From the IMG/VR virus record IMGVR_UViG_3300031841_004037, positions 1 through 25,008 of that record: DNA of 25,008 nucleotides. One strand, 5' to 3'. The translations under genes were made by a program, and so were the position numbers. This stretch comes from a virus. Below are positions 19,727 to 24,635 of this stretch, piece after piece. Below the pieces are notes generated by a model that saw only the letters and a list, made by a program, of their open reading frames with translations, did not search any database and was not told the DNA's origin. Each line of letters starts with the position of its first letter. Position 1 is the stretch's first letter.

Positions 19727-19734
19727 TATTTATA
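19727..19734 (-). promoter_or_regulatory. T4-type late promoter TATAAATA upstream of gp25
   Basis: The minus strand reads TATAAATA exactly, followed by AAATTAAG. It lies 2 nt after the stop of the 58-aa gene and 22 nt before the gp25 ATG. It should drive one late transcript of about 14 kb covering gp25, gp6 and the giant gp7-like gene, with no other strong late octamer seen between these genes. Confidence 0.85.
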
Positions 19735-19736
19735 CC

Positions 19737-19913
19737 TTATTCCTGAAGATTCTTTTGATTTTCTTCTAAATCATCGTGCATGATCTCTTGAATTACCCTT
19801 TCTTTATTATCCTTAGTATTTTTTGATAATGACCAGTAATCTGTCGTTAAACTTGTAGTTCCCCATACTTCTCTCATATAGTTTTTATCTCTATCTACAG
19901 GTAAGTTTCCCAT
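19737..19913 (-). CDS. Small hypothetical protein (58 aa) upstream of gp25
   Basis: The frame is open further upstream, but the ATG at 19913 is chosen because it alone has a good ribosome site: CAGGAGC, then AAAA, then ATG. The protein is hydrophilic (MGNLPVDRDKNYMREVWGTT ... HDDLEENQKNLQE) with a highly charged C-terminal half and no membrane segment. I do not recognise it. It lies 55 nt downstream of the 218-aa gene and stops 2 nt before the gp25 late promoter. A short hairpin overlaps its ribosome site (see 19922-19939). Confidence 0.6.
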   Translation of the reverse strand: MGNLPVDRDKNYMREVWGTTSLTTDYWSLSKNTKDNKERVIQEIMHDDLEENQKNLQE

Positions 19914-19921
19914 TTTTGCTC

Positions 19922-19939
19922 CTGATTTGTGAAAATCAG
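19922..19939 (-). promoter_or_regulatory. Hairpin overlapping the ribosome site of the 58-aa gene
   Basis: A perfect 7-bp inverted repeat, CTGATTT and AAATCAG around a 4-nt loop. On the minus-strand transcript its 3' arm (AAATCAG) runs into CAGGAGC, so the CAG of the Shine-Dalgarno region is paired. It could tune translation of the small gene or act as a weak processing signal. No U-tract follows, so it is not a standard terminator. Confidence 0.4.
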
Positions 19940-19968
19940 AACTTTTAGAGGGGTTGCTATCCCTTTTT

Positions 19969-20625
19969 TTATTTATTTTCGCGTTCTTTTGCCGTTTTCC
20001 AAAAATATTCATCCTCACGACCCATTCCAAGTCGTTCATTTCCATTTTCAACTTGATAATATTGAGTTGAAACCTTAAAATCGGGTATTTTTGGTTCAAC
20101 AGGAGTTAAACTATTGTCAAAAATACGTAATCTGTTGTTTGGATAGAGTGCATATTGTCCATTTTCAAGTTCAATTAGGTTATGAGACTTATGTTCGGCA
20201 GGATTTTCACTCGTTGCCCAGTCAACATAGTCTGGATCATGATGATAATTATCAATTGTGCAGATATAAGTGCCTTTTACATTACCATGATCTCTTGTAT
20301 AGCACTCAAAGTCCATTGAACCAATAAATTTCTTATCAACCGAGACGACTCCATAATCCATACAATTCCAAAACTGAAGATTTGGTAGGTTCATGTCAGG
20401 AGAAGGGGTCTCAGGGTCCGAGACAAAGGCACTGATGGGCAATTTATCGTACATTGCCGCATACTCTGGTAAATATGTCTCAAAATAAAAAGCACGTCCA
20501 GGTATCGATTTAACCGATACCCAGACGCCTTTGACAAACTCACCATGCCCATTTTGATGATCTGTTAGATATTCTTTACGAACCCACACTTCCACTGAGG
20601 GAAGATTTGCGATCAAACATGCCAT
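19969..20625 (-). CDS. Conserved cyanophage-type hypothetical protein (218 aa)
   Basis: The function is unknown. The sequence (LPSVEVWVRKEYLTDHQNGH, then VSVKSIPGRAFYFETYLPEY, then LQFWNCMDYG, then GTYICTIDNYHHDPDYVDWA, then LIELENGQYALYPNNR) resembles a protein I associate with T4-like marine cyanophages close to their baseplate genes. It is rich in aromatic and acidic residues and has no signal peptide or membrane segment. It looks like a single compact domain with a charged tail (FWKTAKERENK). The start has only a weak ribosome site (AAGATT). An inverted repeat at 20635-20650 lies just upstream. It follows the 49-aa gene by 29 nt and probably belongs to the operon headed by the glycosyltransferase. 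Confidence 0.85.
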   Translation of the reverse strand: MACLIANLPSVEVWVRKEYLTDHQNGHGEFVKGVWVSVKSIPGRAFYFETYLPEYAAMYDKLPISAFVSDPETPSPDMNLPNLQFWNCMDYGVVSVDKKFIGSMDFECYTRDHGNVKGTYICTIDNYHHDPDYVDWATSENPAEHKSHNLIELENGQYALYPNNRLRIFDNSLTPVEPKIPDFKVSTQYYQVENGNERLGMGREDEYFWKTAKERENK

Positions 20626-20634
20626 GGTAATCTT

Positions 20635-20650
20635 TACATTTCTAAATGTA
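20635..20650. repeat. Inverted repeat between the 49-aa and 218-aa genes
   Basis: TACATTT and AAATGTA flank a 2-nt centre (CT), giving a 16-bp imperfect palindrome in the 29-nt gap just before the 218-aa gene. It could be an operator, an RNA hairpin at the start of the 218-aa message, or chance in AT-rich DNA. Confidence 0.4.
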
Positions 20651-20654
20651 TATA

Positions 20655-20804
20655 TTACCGTCCTTGACCACGATACATCTTTCGTTTTCCATTGCGAGAC
20701 GTAGCGGCATACTTAGTATTCTTACCACTCCCCTGACGAGTTTTCTTCGGCTTACCCGGCATAAAACCGTCTTTAACCAAACCAACTTTTGCACGAACTG
20801 CCAT
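20655..20804 (-). CDS. Small, very basic conserved phage protein (49 aa)
   Basis: A short ORF with a strong ribosome site (AAGGAG, 6 nt before the ATG at 20804). The product begins MAVRAKVGLVKDGFMPGKPK and ends KRKMYRGQGR. It has 15 Lys/Arg in 49 residues and a single acidic residue (D12), with many glycines. It is probably largely disordered and nucleic-acid binding (RNA, DNA or packaged genome). I believe similar small proteins occur in cyanophages, but the function is unknown. It follows the 53-aa gene by 9 nt. Another frame across the same bases is a shadow. Confidence 0.8.
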   Translation of the reverse strand: MAVRAKVGLVKDGFMPGKPKKTRQGSGKNTKYAATSRNGKRKMYRGQGR

Positions 20805-20813
20805 AATAACTCC

Positions 20814-20975
20814 TTAAATTTTAAACATTTTTGTCTCAAGATCTTGAGGTCTTGGAGAACCTTTCTGATAATACTCTATCGAAAGGTTCTCCATAATATC
20901 AAAGTATTCCTCCTGTGTCAATCCTTTATACAGAACCTCCCCTTTATGGAGAATTGTATACTCTGTCTCTGACAT
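20814..20975 (-). CDS. Small conserved hypothetical protein (53 aa)
   Basis: The ATG at 20975 shares its first base with the TGA of the glycosyltransferase (TGATG), typical of translational coupling. The product (MSETEYTILHKGEVLYKGLT, then QEEYFDIMENLSIEYYQ, then PRPQDLETKMFKI) is soluble, acidic in the middle, and probably a short beta hairpin followed by a helix. It resembles small proteins of T4-like cyanophages of unknown role. There is no separate ribosome site. The 49-aa gene follows by 9 nt. Confidence 0.8.
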   Translation of the reverse strand: MSETEYTILHKGEVLYKGLTQEEYFDIMENLSIEYYQKGSPRPQDLETKMFKI

Positions 20976-21733
20976 CAAATCACACGAGTCTTTTCGTGTC
21001 CAACGCGAATGCGAGGATCACACCAAATCTCAAATCCTGCTTCCTTTGCATCCAGACAGAAACTTACATCCTCTCCACACATGTCCTGAACCTCTCCAGA
21101 CTCAAAGACTTGCATCTTTGGTGCAAACCATGGATACTTCATCTCCTCGTTCTCAAAGACTCCGTGCTTAATCAATAACCATCCAAATCCTGCATAGTCA
21201 ACGGTAAATGGTTTGCGACGCTTTGAAATACTCTCCCCAGTCTCATGATTCATTACACCACCATTATTACGGAAGTCTTCCTCTTCCATCCAATGTGCCA
21301 CACTCGTCGTGCGACCGTCCTCTGTCATATACCATCCACTCGCAATATCCTTGTCCATCAGAATTAATTGATAGAACTTCTCTGTGTTAAACACAATGTC
21401 ACTATCAATCCATAACTGCCAATCATACTTTAACTTGCCATCCCAGGGAATTTGATCCGGTCCTCGCAGTACATTCGCACCAAGACACTTGCATCTTGCA
21501 AAGTTTACCATGGAGGAATAATCCTGCGAAATCTGAATACTTCCCCCTGCTTGTACAATGTCAAAACAAAGTTGTACAAAATTTTTGAGATATGTGTAGG
21601 AGACTCCTCTACCGGGAAGGCAAAATACAATGCTCTTGCCTCTGATCATCTCCCTTGCCTTATCATAGTCCCATTCTTGAGTGCTCTCTGATGGTTTGGG
21701 TGCCTTTGCTTTTACAGTAAATCCTTTTGCCAT
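20975..21733 (-). CDS. GT-A fold glycosyltransferase (252 aa)
   Basis: It probably transfers a sugar from a nucleotide sugar to phage DNA, a virion protein or a host glycan; the substrate cannot be read from the sequence. Visible features are a beta strand and loop SIVFCLPGRGVSYTYLKNFV at about residues 34-53, the metal-binding DxD motif in LWIDSDIVF (D110, D112), the acceptor/base region CGEDVSFCLDAKEAGF (E221, D222), and a C-terminal VGHEK (H246), as in GT2-like enzymes. An N-terminal extension of about 30 residues is hydrophilic (MAKGFTVKAKAPKPSESTQE). It has its own near-consensus sigma-70 promoter 23 nt upstream and a palindrome across the predicted transcription start, so it heads an operon with the 53-, 49- and 218-aa genes. 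The ATG at 21733 is the only sensible start, though its ribosome site is weak. Confidence 0.82.
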   Translation of the reverse strand: MAKGFTVKAKAPKPSESTQEWDYDKAREMIRGKSIVFCLPGRGVSYTYLKNFVQLCFDIVQAGGSIQISQDYSSMVNFARCKCLGANVLRGPDQIPWDGKLKYDWQLWIDSDIVFNTEKFYQLILMDKDIASGWYMTEDGRTTSVAHWMEEEDFRNNGGVMNHETGESISKRRKPFTVDYAGFGWLLIKHGVFENEEMKYPWFAPKMQVFESGEVQDMCGEDVSFCLDAKEAGFEIWCDPRIRVGHEKTRVI

Positions 21734-21738
21734 AATTC

Positions 21739-21750
21739 AGTAACGTTACT
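21739..21750. promoter_or_regulatory. 12-bp palindrome at the predicted transcription start (candidate operator)
   Basis: AGTAACGTTACT is a perfect 12-bp palindrome. It starts about 6 nt downstream of the -10 box of the glycosyltransferase promoter, that is, at the expected +1. A direct repeat TTCAGTA (21736-21742 and 21750-21756) frames it. The position fits a repressor operator. Confidence 0.45.
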
Positions 21751-21755
21751 TCAGT

Positions 21756-21784
21756 ATCATAACACTCTATCTATACACTGTCAA
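21756..21784 (-). promoter_or_regulatory. Sigma-70 promoter for the glycosyltransferase operon
   Basis: On the minus strand: -35 TTGACA (exact consensus), 17-nt spacer, -10 TATGAT (one mismatch). The -35 box begins 6 nt after the stop of the AbrB-like gene, and the -10 box lies 23 nt before the glycosyltransferase ATG. The host RNA polymerase should read this promoter, as expected for early phage transcription. Confidence 0.8.
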
Positions 21785-21789
21785 TATTC

Positions 21790-21984
21790 TCACTCTTCAA
21801 TATCACGAATTACAATACAATCATTCTCAACCTCGATGTTTACTTCTACTCCCTCGTACCATCCATTCTCATCACATATCCACTCAGGGATTATTACATA
21901 GTGCTCCCCAGTTACTGGATCGACCTCTATAGTCGTAAAATTTTCTTGCGGATTTTTTTGCATATCTTTTAACCCTGTTGTCAT
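21790..21984 (-). CDS. AbrB/SpoVT-like small protein (64 aa)
   Basis: The product contains TTIEVDPVTGEHYVIIPEWI (residues 17-36), then GWYEGVEVNIEVENDCIVIR, then DIEE. The order (short strand, V-x-x-x-G-x-x-x-I-P, W-Y-E-G-x-x-V, then acidic strands) resembles the swapped-hairpin AbrB fold of DNA-binding regulators, where the IP is followed by a helix. Basic DNA-contacting residues are few, so it may be a degenerate member or a different cyanophage family. It lies directly upstream of the glycosyltransferase promoter and could regulate it. No strong ribosome site is seen; a second in-frame ATG at codon 8 is possible. Confidence 0.65.
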   Translation of the reverse strand: MTTGLKDMQKNPQENFTTIEVDPVTGEHYVIIPEWICDENGWYEGVEVNIEVENDCIVIRDIEE

Positions 21985-22069
21985 TTTTTATATATGAAAA
22001 ATTTTTTTTATGAAAGAGAAATAAAGAGGTCGATCTGGGTCGTTTATAGCTTAGGGAAGTTGGGGGTTT

Positions 22070-22099
22070 TATATACGGGGCATCGGGCACGGCGGGCAA
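22070..22099 (-). promoter_or_regulatory. Possible promoter upstream of the AbrB-like gene
   Basis: On the minus strand: TTGCCC, 18-nt spacer, TATATA, followed by AAAC. The boxes are imperfect and the spacer slightly long. It lies about 85 nt before the AbrB-like ATG, in the only gene-free gap of this neighbourhood (21985-22147). Confidence 0.25.
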
Positions 22100-22105
22100 C
22101 ACATA

Positions 22106-22124
22106 AGGGGGCATAATACCCCCT
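22106..22124 (-). terminator. Strong G/C hairpin after the HicA-like gene (possible terminator)
   Basis: AGGGGG and CCCCCT pair perfectly around a 7-nt loop (CATAATA on the plus strand), 24 nt beyond the HicA-like stop. The transcript continues with UUAUGUG, not a proper U-tract, so intrinsic termination is uncertain; an mRNA-stabilising hairpin is equally possible. Confidence 0.45.
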
Positions 22125-22147
22125 ACTGCTGATTCACGAACGAATGA

Positions 22148-22330
22148 CTATGCTGTTAACAACCTGCGAATGTCTCTCTCTATTTGATTCAATGAGTGAC
22201 GGCAGGAAGGTGTTGCTGATGTAGAAATTTTCTTTCCTGTGTGATGCCTCCAAACTAAATGACGTTTCGAACGATGTAACTCAAACCCATGAGATTTCAT
22301 GAGTTTGGTGAGTGCTTTCTGATGTTTCAT
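22148..22330 (-). CDS. HicA-like toxin / mRNA interferase family protein (60 aa)
   Basis: HicA proteins are small dsRBD-fold ribonucleases that cleave mRNA with a catalytic histidine. This 60-aa protein has the family layout: helix (KHQKALTKLMKSHGF), strand with the key motif RSKRHLVWRH, strand (GKKISTSA), then helix (LNQIERDIRRLL). H24 in RHLVW is at the same position as the catalytic His of E. coli HicA in NHLKL. The length matches. No HicB antitoxin is visible on either side, so it is an orphan; cyanophages carry such genes and may use them against host mRNA or as a diverged RNA-binding protein. Its ATG overlaps the stop of the ligase-like gene (ATGA), so the two are translated together. 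Confidence 0.7.
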   Translation of the reverse strand: MKHQKALTKLMKSHGFELHRSKRHLVWRHHTGKKISTSATPSCRHSLNQIERDIRRLLTA

Positions 22331-23238
22331 GATGCAACGGAGAACTTAGAATTGTTGAAGTTAGCAACACTGAAACGTTGACGATCTACCAGTTTGAATG
22401 TTCCGAACTCACTGTCCATAACGTAACCCTCTGCAGAAATTTCATCCTGCCCAATGAACGCACGAGGTCCAACATTGCGACACTGATTCAGCAATTCTTC
22501 CTTCAAAACTATCATCAACCCATACAGGTGGCAGAGATTAGCATTGCCCAGGAAATCGTCGTCTGTGAGTGCCCAACCGTTACGCAGGGCACTGTTAACA
22601 TTTTGCTTGATTTGCTTTGCTTCTTTATCAGTCACGAACTCAGTCTTAGACATCACCTCACGGATCAAATCTACGATCGGGGGAATCTCAAACCCATCCG
22701 CACCTTCGAAATAAGAACCCGACCAAATGTAGGTCTTAGGTTTCACGAACTTACAGTAAAATGTGTCGGTGATGATGAACTTCATCGGGAACGCAATTGC
22801 ACCCCTTAAATCATCATCAGCAATGTAGAAGGTGTGAGGTGCAACGATGATTTCCTGAGAGATTACCTCATCGAACTTGTAGGTGATTGTGTTCGGGGTA
22901 TACTCATCAGATCCACCGAATCCGATAAAATCCCCTTGGAAAATGCCATTTGAATGAGGCAACCAATCAAAACAAGAGTGCAGAATTGTTGCAACTTCAC
23001 CGACGTGGTTCGCATCAATTTCCTCATGAGATTCGTTGATTTTGATTTTAACTTTGTTGAAGACAGATTTGGTGCCAACGAAGAAGTTTCCGGTGGCAGG
23101 ATTAGTCCCCCAAACGATTGCCGGGGCACCATCAATCTTGGTAGAAAGATTAATCTCAGACTTGAGAGATTGCAGGAACGAAGTATCACCTGTGAGGATG
23201 GTATCTTCGGGGTGTTCGATGTGAAGGTTTTGAGTCAT
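22327..23238 (-). CDS. Ligase/nucleotidyltransferase-like protein (303 aa)
   Basis: It shows the motifs of covalent nucleotidyltransferases (DNA/RNA ligases): motif I KIDGAPA with K34 as the candidate AMP-bound lysine, a motif III-like GIFQGDFIGFG (residues 98-108), PNTITYKF soon after, motif IV AEGYVM (E270, G271), and motif V FKLVDR (K282). The stretch after motif I (NFFVGTKSVFNK) resembles a phage family of unknown function that I know as DUF6267-like. ATP-dependent RNA or DNA end joining is inferred, not shown. I chose the ATG at 23238 over one 24 nt upstream, because the longer form adds only a low-complexity FSFFFFI stretch. No clear ribosome site precedes either. The end overlaps the HicA-like gene by 4 nt. 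Confidence 0.68.
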   Translation of the reverse strand: MTQNLHIEHPEDTILTGDTSFLQSLKSEINLSTKIDGAPAIVWGTNPATGNFFVGTKSVFNKVKIKINESHEEIDANHVGEVATILHSCFDWLPHSNGIFQGDFIGFGGSDEYTPNTITYKFDEVISQEIIVAPHTFYIADDDLRGAIAFPMKFIITDTFYCKFVKPKTYIWSGSYFEGADGFEIPPIVDLIREVMSKTEFVTDKEAKQIKQNVNSALRNGWALTDDDFLGNANLCHLYGLMIVLKEELLNQCRNVGPRAFIGQDEISAEGYVMDSEFGTFKLVDRQRFSVANFNNSKFSVAS

Positions 23239-23266
23239 AATGAAGAAGAAAAATGAAAACAATTGA

Positions 23267-23283
23267 GGGGGGATTGAACCCCC
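23267..23283 (-). terminator. G/C hairpin downstream of the 119-aa gene (possible terminator)
   Basis: On the minus strand GGGGG, a 7-nt loop TTCAATC, and CCCCC form a 5-bp stem, 10 nt beyond the stop of the 119-aa gene. No U-tract follows directly (UCAAUUGUUUUC). It closely resembles the hairpin at 22106-22124 and may have the same function. Its loop mimics a tRNA T-arm, but no tRNA body is present. Confidence 0.4.
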
Positions 23284-23293
23284 TTAGTTGTTA

Positions 23294-23653
23294 TCAAGCA
23301 AGAAGAAGATCGTTGGAAAGAGTGCCCAGTTTCATAGAGTTACGAAACTCAGTGACAAAGAACTCAGTGCCATTGTAGAGACGAATGAACCACTCATAGT
23401 TCTTCTGGAATACACTCTCACCTGCGATTGCGTGTTCTGAAAGAATAGCATTCAGACGGGATTTGGTGGTTGCAGATTGATAACCACCGTCCCACAAACG
23501 AACTCCGAAGTCACCAACTTCTGCAATCTTACCACCGTGGAGATACACTGTGGAAGTGTTAGTTTCAGGGTCGAAAGTAACAGCAGTGTTACCAGATTGC
23601 CAGTTGATGCTGTTAGTGATAGCATCGTTCATCTGCTGTTCGATCTTACGCAT
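23294..23653 (-). CDS. Conserved hypothetical protein (119 aa)
   Basis: The product (MRKIEQQMNDAITNSINWQS, then VTFDPETNTSTVYLHGGKIA, then EVGDFGVRLWDGGYQSATTK, then SRLNAILSEH ... VFQKNYEWFIRLYNG) resembles a small protein family common in cyanophages and not functionally assigned. It is beta-rich with a C-terminal TEFRNSMKLG. The ATG at 23653 is used: the frame's earlier codons would start at a TTG inside the promoter -10 box. Its leader, from promoter A, is about 50 nt. It is the first gene of the operon that continues with the ligase-like and HicA-like genes, unless the hairpin at 23267-23283 stops transcription. Confidence 0.82.
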   Translation of the reverse strand: MRKIEQQMNDAITNSINWQSGNTAVTFDPETNTSTVYLHGGKIAEVGDFGVRLWDGGYQSATTKSRLNAILSEHAIAGESVFQKNYEWFIRLYNGTEFFVTEFRNSMKLGTLSNDLLLA

Positions 23654-23708
23654 GAGAGAGAATAGAAAGGGACTGGGGTCGTGGGGGGTGTGCTCCCCTC
23701 CACTCCTA

Positions 23709-23773
23709 TACAATACACGGTTTTAGGGGTCGTGCCAAAATCGTGTGACACCTATTCGATCGTCCACCCGCGG
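23709..23773 (-). repeat. Promoter cassette, copy A
   Basis: This segment shares its layout with 24381-24444: TACAATACACG, TTTT, GGGG, TCGTGCC, then TGTGTGACAC and, 15-16 nt later, CCGCGG (plus-strand reading). GTGTGACAC is a 9-bp palindrome around a central G. Both copies lie upstream of a small-gene operon and contain its promoter. Confidence 0.7.
23710..23738 (-). promoter_or_regulatory. Sigma-70-like promoter A
   Basis: On the minus strand: -35 TTGGCA, 17-nt spacer, -10 TATTGT. The predicted start is near 23703, about 50 nt before the ATG of the 119-aa gene. The spacer sequence itself is conserved with promoter B (GCACGACCCC at its -35 side), which is unusual for plain promoters and suggests an extra factor. 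Confidence 0.65.
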
Positions 23774-23776
23774 CTC

Positions 23777-23808
23777 CGATTCTCAATAATAAAAATACTT
23801 GAGAATCG
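23777..23808. repeat. 10-bp perfect inverted repeat between two small operons
   Basis: CGATTCTCAA and TTGAGAATCG pair perfectly around a 12-nt AT-only-but-one loop (TAATAAAAATAC). It lies 13 nt after the stop of the 66-aa gene and upstream of promoter cassette A. It may act as a terminator-like hairpin or 3' end stabiliser, though no U-run follows on the minus strand. A protein-binding site is another option. Confidence 0.6.
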
Positions 23809-23820
23809 ACACGGTTAGTG

Positions 23821-24021
23821 TTAACGAAGAGGTTGCAGTTTCACAACCTCAGGCACACTATGATCCTCCCTCACAGTGTGAATGTGAAAGTGAAGATTGT
23901 TGCGTTGGCATATTGCAATTGCCTCTTCTTTACTGGCACTAATGTATGCCAACTGATCACGCATAATGTGACCATTAGGACGTTCAAAACGACCGGAGAT
24001 GATGAACTTAGTTTCTTGCAT
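23821..24021 (-). CDS. Small hypothetical protein (66 aa)
   Basis: The product (MQETKFIISGRFERPNGHIM, then RDQLAYISASKEEAIAICQR, then NNLHFHIHTVRED) has the pattern of a small alpha/beta fold: strand, strand, helix (KEEAIAICQRN), strand. I do not recognise a named family beyond similarity to small cyanophage ORFs. Its ATG shares one base with the TAA of the previous gene (TAATG), so translation is coupled. It is the last gene of the operon from promoter B. A strong inverted repeat follows the stop. Confidence 0.75.
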   Translation of the reverse strand: MQETKFIISGRFERPNGHIMRDQLAYISASKEEAIAICQRNNLHFHIHTVREDHSVPEVVKLQPLR

Positions 24022-24173
24022 TAGTCGTAGGGAAAGAATGAGGAACGGGTTGAATCTGTAGTGTAGGGGATGTCATAATCCTCCCCAAACATTTGATAGT
24101 AGAGTTCACTGAAGATGGCAAAATCATCAGGTGTTTCGCCATTCCAGATTTTGAGGATTTCTTCGTAATTCAT
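24021..24173 (-). CDS. Small acidic hypothetical protein (50 aa)
   Basis: The start at ATG 24173 is 1 nt after the TGA of the preceding gene and has a GGTGAG ribosome-like site. The product MNYEEILKIWNGETPDDFAI followed by FSELYYQMFGEDYDIPYTTD is strongly acidic, with two short helices likely. An upstream in-frame ATG would add MHTLHSSVSD but overlap the previous gene; I prefer the shorter form. The function is unknown. Confidence 0.72.
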   Translation of the reverse strand: MNYEEILKIWNGETPDDFAIFSELYYQMFGEDYDIPYTTDSTRSSFFPYD

Positions 24174-24174
24174 A

Positions 24175-24342
24175 TCACTCACCGAAGAATGCAAAGTGTG
24201 CATCGAGGACGAAATCTATCACCTCATCGGTAGCACTCACGTCGAAACGTTCGCAATACCAATCGACTGCCATTTCTGCAGATGCCATAGTGTCGAACAT
24301 AAAGTTCTGGAGTTCAGTGAGACGATCGGTTTCGATTGCCAT
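24175..24342 (-). CDS. Small hypothetical protein (55 aa), first gene after promoter B
   Basis: The product is MAIETDRLTELQNFMFDTMA, then SAEMAVDWYCERFDVSATDE, then VIDFVLDAHFAFFGE; it looks all-helical and acidic, with no membrane segment. The frame extends upstream to an ATG at 24375, but that codon coincides with the expected transcription start of promoter B and would need a leaderless message; I prefer 24342. No strong ribosome site is visible for either. The next gene begins 1 nt after the stop. The function is unknown. Confidence 0.68.
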   Translation of the reverse strand: MAIETDRLTELQNFMFDTMASAEMAVDWYCERFDVSATDEVIDFVLDAHFAFFGE

Positions 24343-24380
24343 TGTGCAGGGATCTTTGAAGGTGGTTTTGTTCATGTGTC

Positions 24381-24444
24381 TACAATACACGATTTTGGGG
24401 GTCGTGCCCATTTTGTGTGACACTTAGGCAACCGGTCGCCGCGG
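24381..24444 (-). repeat. Promoter cassette, copy B
   Basis: A second copy of the cassette at 23709-23773, with the same order of blocks: TACAATACACG, TTTT, GGGG, TCGTGCC, TGTGTGACAC, then CCGCGG after 15 nt. The differences are mostly single bases, while the surrounding genes are unrelated, so the shared blocks are not carried over from coding sequence. Confidence 0.7.
24382..24410 (-). promoter_or_regulatory. Sigma-70-like promoter B
   Basis: On the minus strand: -35 TGGGCA, 17-nt spacer, -10 TATTGT. The predicted start is near 24375. It drives the 55-, 50- and 66-aa genes. The GTGTGACAC palindrome (24415-24423) lies 4 nt beyond the -35 box, a position suited to an activator or repressor. 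Confidence 0.6.
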
Positions 24445-24448
24445 CCAA

Positions 24449-24634
24449 TCAGTTTGTATCACTTTCCTCCAAAATGTGTGGGTAGTATTCTTTCACCTCT
24501 TCTAGCAATTCTGCGTCCGAATACTTATCATAACTTTCACTCATGTTATCGTAAAGAATTGCCATCATAGTTTTGATGTCCATATCATCCAGGATTTGCT
24601 GGATCATGTTGTCTTGAAGTTCAGAACGATTCAT
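24449..24634 (-). CDS. Small acidic hypothetical protein (61 aa)
   Basis: The product MNRSELQDNMIQQILDDMDI, then KTMMAILYDNMSESYDKYSD, then AELLEEVKEYYPHILEESDT is helical and acidic, and resembles a small cyanophage protein family without known function. Its ATG is 1 nt after the TGA of the 67-aa gene, without a ribosome site of its own. It is the last gene of the operon from promoter C. Only 4 nt separate its stop from the CCGCGG edge of cassette B. Confidence 0.78.
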   Translation of the reverse strand: MNRSELQDNMIQQILDDMDIKTMMAILYDNMSESYDKYSDAELLEEVKEYYPHILEESDTN

Positions 24635-24635
24635 G

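Noticed and set aside
19949-19970. Terminator-like hairpin with T-run on the plus strand (AGGGG-TTGCTA-TCCCT then T7)
   Set aside because: No gene reads on the plus strand, the stem is only 4-5 bp, and on the minus strand the run lies on the wrong side. It might stop antisense transcription, but nothing supports that.
19737-20099. 120-aa version of the small gene upstream of gp25
   Set aside because: The first half overlaps the 218-aa gene in another frame and looks random; only the ATG at 19913 has a good ribosome site.
20642-20839. 65-aa minus-strand ORF
   Set aside because: It overlaps the 49-aa basic gene in another frame; the 49-aa frame has the strong ribosome site and a family-like sequence.
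21884-22114. 76-aa minus-strand ORF starting MPPYVLPAVPDAPY
   Set aside because: It runs through the intergenic hairpin region into the AbrB-like gene in another frame, with no ribosome site and no family-like sequence.
22378-22809. 143-aa plus-strand ORF
   Set aside because: It is antisense to the ligase-like gene, whose motifs are clear on the minus strand; this frame shows nothing domain-like.
22863-23189. 108-aa minus-strand ORF overlapping the ligase-like gene
   Set aside because: It is an alternative frame inside the ligase-like gene, covering its KIDGA motif region; its own translation shows no pattern.
23267-23283. tRNA T-arm (GGGGG-TTCAATC-CCCCC)
   Set aside because: Stem and loop fit a T-arm, but the expected acceptor partner (CAATTGA) and D/anticodon arms are not found upstream, where the 119-aa gene's coding sequence lies.
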